Source: Bacteroidia bacterium
Lineage (GTDB): Bacteria > Bacteroidota > Bacteroidia > UKL13-3
Direction: 5' to 3'
DNA length: 7,004 bases
Assembly: GCA_019454865.1 (NCBI GenBank)
Contig: JACFNJ010000125.1
Span: 808 to 7,811 of the forward strand
Shown here: piece after piece, positions 6,970 through 7,004 of the stretch
How positions within the stretch are numbered: position 1 is the first letter of the stretch
Layout: the number at the start of each line of letters is the position of its first letter
The notes under the pieces: model-generated
What the model was told of the DNA's origin: nothing
Database searches by the model: none
Seen by the model: the letters and a program-made list of their open reading frames with translations, nothing else
Program-made: the position numbers and the translations under genes

Positions 6970-7004
6970 ATGAAAAAATTAGTATTAAGTGTAGCAAGTA
7001 TTTT
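6970..7004 (+). CDS. Start of a probable exported protein, cut by the window end
   Basis: An ATG at 6970 opens a plus-strand frame with no stop through the last base: 11 full codons plus two bases, reading MKKLVLSVASI. The two lysines followed by a hydrophobic run are the typical start of a signal peptide, so an exported or outer-membrane protein is likely. The call rests on this short peptide and on the well-placed promoter about 34 nt upstream. The ATG is preceded by an A/T-rich leader with no Shine-Dalgarno, as is usual in Bacteroidota. The gene's identity cannot be told from what is visible. Confidence 0.6.
   Translation, partial: MKKLVLSVASI

Overview
The window is strongly AT-rich, and its complete genes form one tightly packed set on the minus strand. 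Several traits point to Bacteroidota (a Flavobacteriia, Sphingobacteriia or Chitinophagia-like organism). These are TAA-biased stops, start codons with no clear Shine-Dalgarno sequence, a signal peptide ending in a Lys-Ala-Gln cleavage motif, and a near-perfect Bacteroidota-type promoter (TTTG, 18 nt, TAnnTTTG) before the gene that leaves the window on the right. The species cannot be named from this sequence.

Layout in minus-strand transcription order, right to left: (1) 6734-2379, a very large secreted protein of 1451 residues, beta-rich and with no recognised enzyme motif; (2) 2376-1732, PlsY, the membrane acyl-phosphate:glycerol-3-phosphate acyltransferase; (3) 1735-1457, ClpS, the N-degron adaptor of the Clp protease; (4) 1431-733 and (5) 718-65, the A and B subunits of a succinyl-CoA:3-oxoacid CoA-transferase. 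The gaps are 2 nt, a 4-nt overlap (ATGA), 25 nt and 14 nt, so co-transcription as one operon is likely. To the right, 6735-6969 is a divergent intergenic region. It holds a good plus-strand promoter and only a weak candidate for the minus-strand operon. A plus-strand gene for a probable exported protein starts at 6970 and is cut by the window edge after 11 codons.

How the genes fit together: PlsY makes lysophosphatidic acid, the first committed intermediate of membrane phospholipids. ScoAB handles acetoacetyl-CoA and succinyl-CoA, a branch of acyl-CoA and ketone-body metabolism. ClpS links to protein turnover. The 1451-residue protein is exported, and its glycine-punctuated beta-strand pattern suggests an envelope role, possibly related to lipid or LPS handling. 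That role is inference, not something shown by a motif. The operon is best read as housekeeping metabolism plus one large uncharacterised envelope protein. I see no mobile element, CRISPR array, RNA gene or defence system.

The points most worth a second look are the large unknown protein and the junction between it and plsY. At that junction a canonical A AAA AAA slippery heptamer sits in the right phase directly before the stop codon, and a -1 slip would place ribosomes in the plsY frame.
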